The notes under the pieces: model-generated
Told to the model about the DNA's origin: nothing
The model's database searches: none
What the model saw: only the letters and a program-made list of their open reading frames with translations
Assembly: GCA_016192135.1 (NCBI GenBank)
Contig: JACPUR010000037.1
Span: 54,535-118,534 of the forward strand
Direction of reading: 5' to 3'
Length of the DNA: 64,000 nucleotides
Source of the DNA: Candidatus Tectomicrobia bacterium
GTDB taxonomy: Bacteria; UBA8248
Translations under genes and position numbers: made by a program
In this document: positions 63,931 to 64,000 of the stretch, piece after piece
Layout: each line of letters starts with the position of its first letter
Position numbering within the stretch: position 1 is the stretch's first letter

Positions 63931-64000
63931 GGCCCGCGGGGGCTCCCCGGAGGGCCTGCCGGAGGTGCGCCCCCGTGTGGGAGCCCTCCGCCAATGCCAC
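63923..64000 (-). CDS. 3-prime end of an unidentified upstream gene
   Basis: The minus-strand frame that enters the window ends with TGA overlapping the truA start, the pattern of coupled genes seen across the window. The visible residues end in HLRQALRGAPAGHA. Too short to identify. Another open frame runs into truA, so this is tentative. Confidence 0.35.
   Translation of the reverse strand: MALAEGSHTGAHLRQALRGAPAGHA

Overview
The window is very GC-rich, roughly 70% by eye, and densely coded. It belongs to a Gram-negative bacterium: it encodes heptose synthesis for lipopolysaccharide, the outer-membrane assembly lipoprotein BamD, a membrane-bound lytic transglycosylase and IHF. The F0 c-subunit, the PurS/PurQ/PurL split enzyme, the Rex repressor and the TreT trehalose synthase together suggest a Deltaproteobacteria-like or related GC-rich candidate lineage (Tectomicrobia, Rokubacteria or NC10-like). 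That placement is inference; nothing in the sequence fixes the taxon.

Layout. 1-9060 (+): end of atpB, atpE, an unusual Rex repressor with a duplicated DNA-binding domain, tsaB, a small coiled-coil protein, then a compact operon of two acetolactate synthase large subunits, two small subunits, psd and pssA. 9106-15338 (+): sugar-nucleotide and LPS-core genes (ugd, UDP-glucuronate decarboxylase, radC, gmhA, hldE, hldD). 15355-22974 (+): an MBL-fold protein and a purine operon (purB, purC, purS, purQ, purL, purF). 23104-28163 (+): envelope and lipid genes (mltD-like, bamD, sigma factor, pgsA, plsY). 28366-34740: an orphan periplasmic binding protein (+), a trehalose operon on the minus strand (DUF5752-like, treT, otsB) and a divergent MscS-type channel.

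34741-41600 is the accessory part. It has more intergenic DNA, some visibly lower-GC sequence, many small genes, a leaderless marR with a promoter palindrome, two VOC proteins, a BNR-repeat protein, a ubiquitin-like MoaD/ThiS protein, two tiny paralogous membrane peptides of 26 residues, and a DUF4143 ATPase preceded by two duplicated 41-base palindromes whose arms have changed in step. It ends at a tRNA-Leu(CAA).

41704-64000 is mostly minus-strand metabolism: cyclase-family hydrolase (+), FmdB zinc ribbon, ilvE, a 2-hydroxyacid (phosphoglycerate-type) dehydrogenase, an aspartate dehydrogenase-like gene, a Crp/Fnr regulator (+), aroC-aroK-miaA, a macrodomain protein, ihfB, sppA, rpsA, cmk, tyrA, hisC, pheA, an alpha/beta hydrolase, and trpC-trpD-trpG-trpE-truA. 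Many intergenic gaps from 43.9 to 61.3 kb hold short palindromic repeats of two families that I did not see in the first 43 kb.

Functionally the window is dominated by amino-acid synthesis (branched-chain and aromatic), purines, phospholipids and the envelope. The strongest unexplained signals are the paired palindromes before the DUF4143 ATPase, the twin 26-residue membrane peptides, and the tandem winged-helix Rex.
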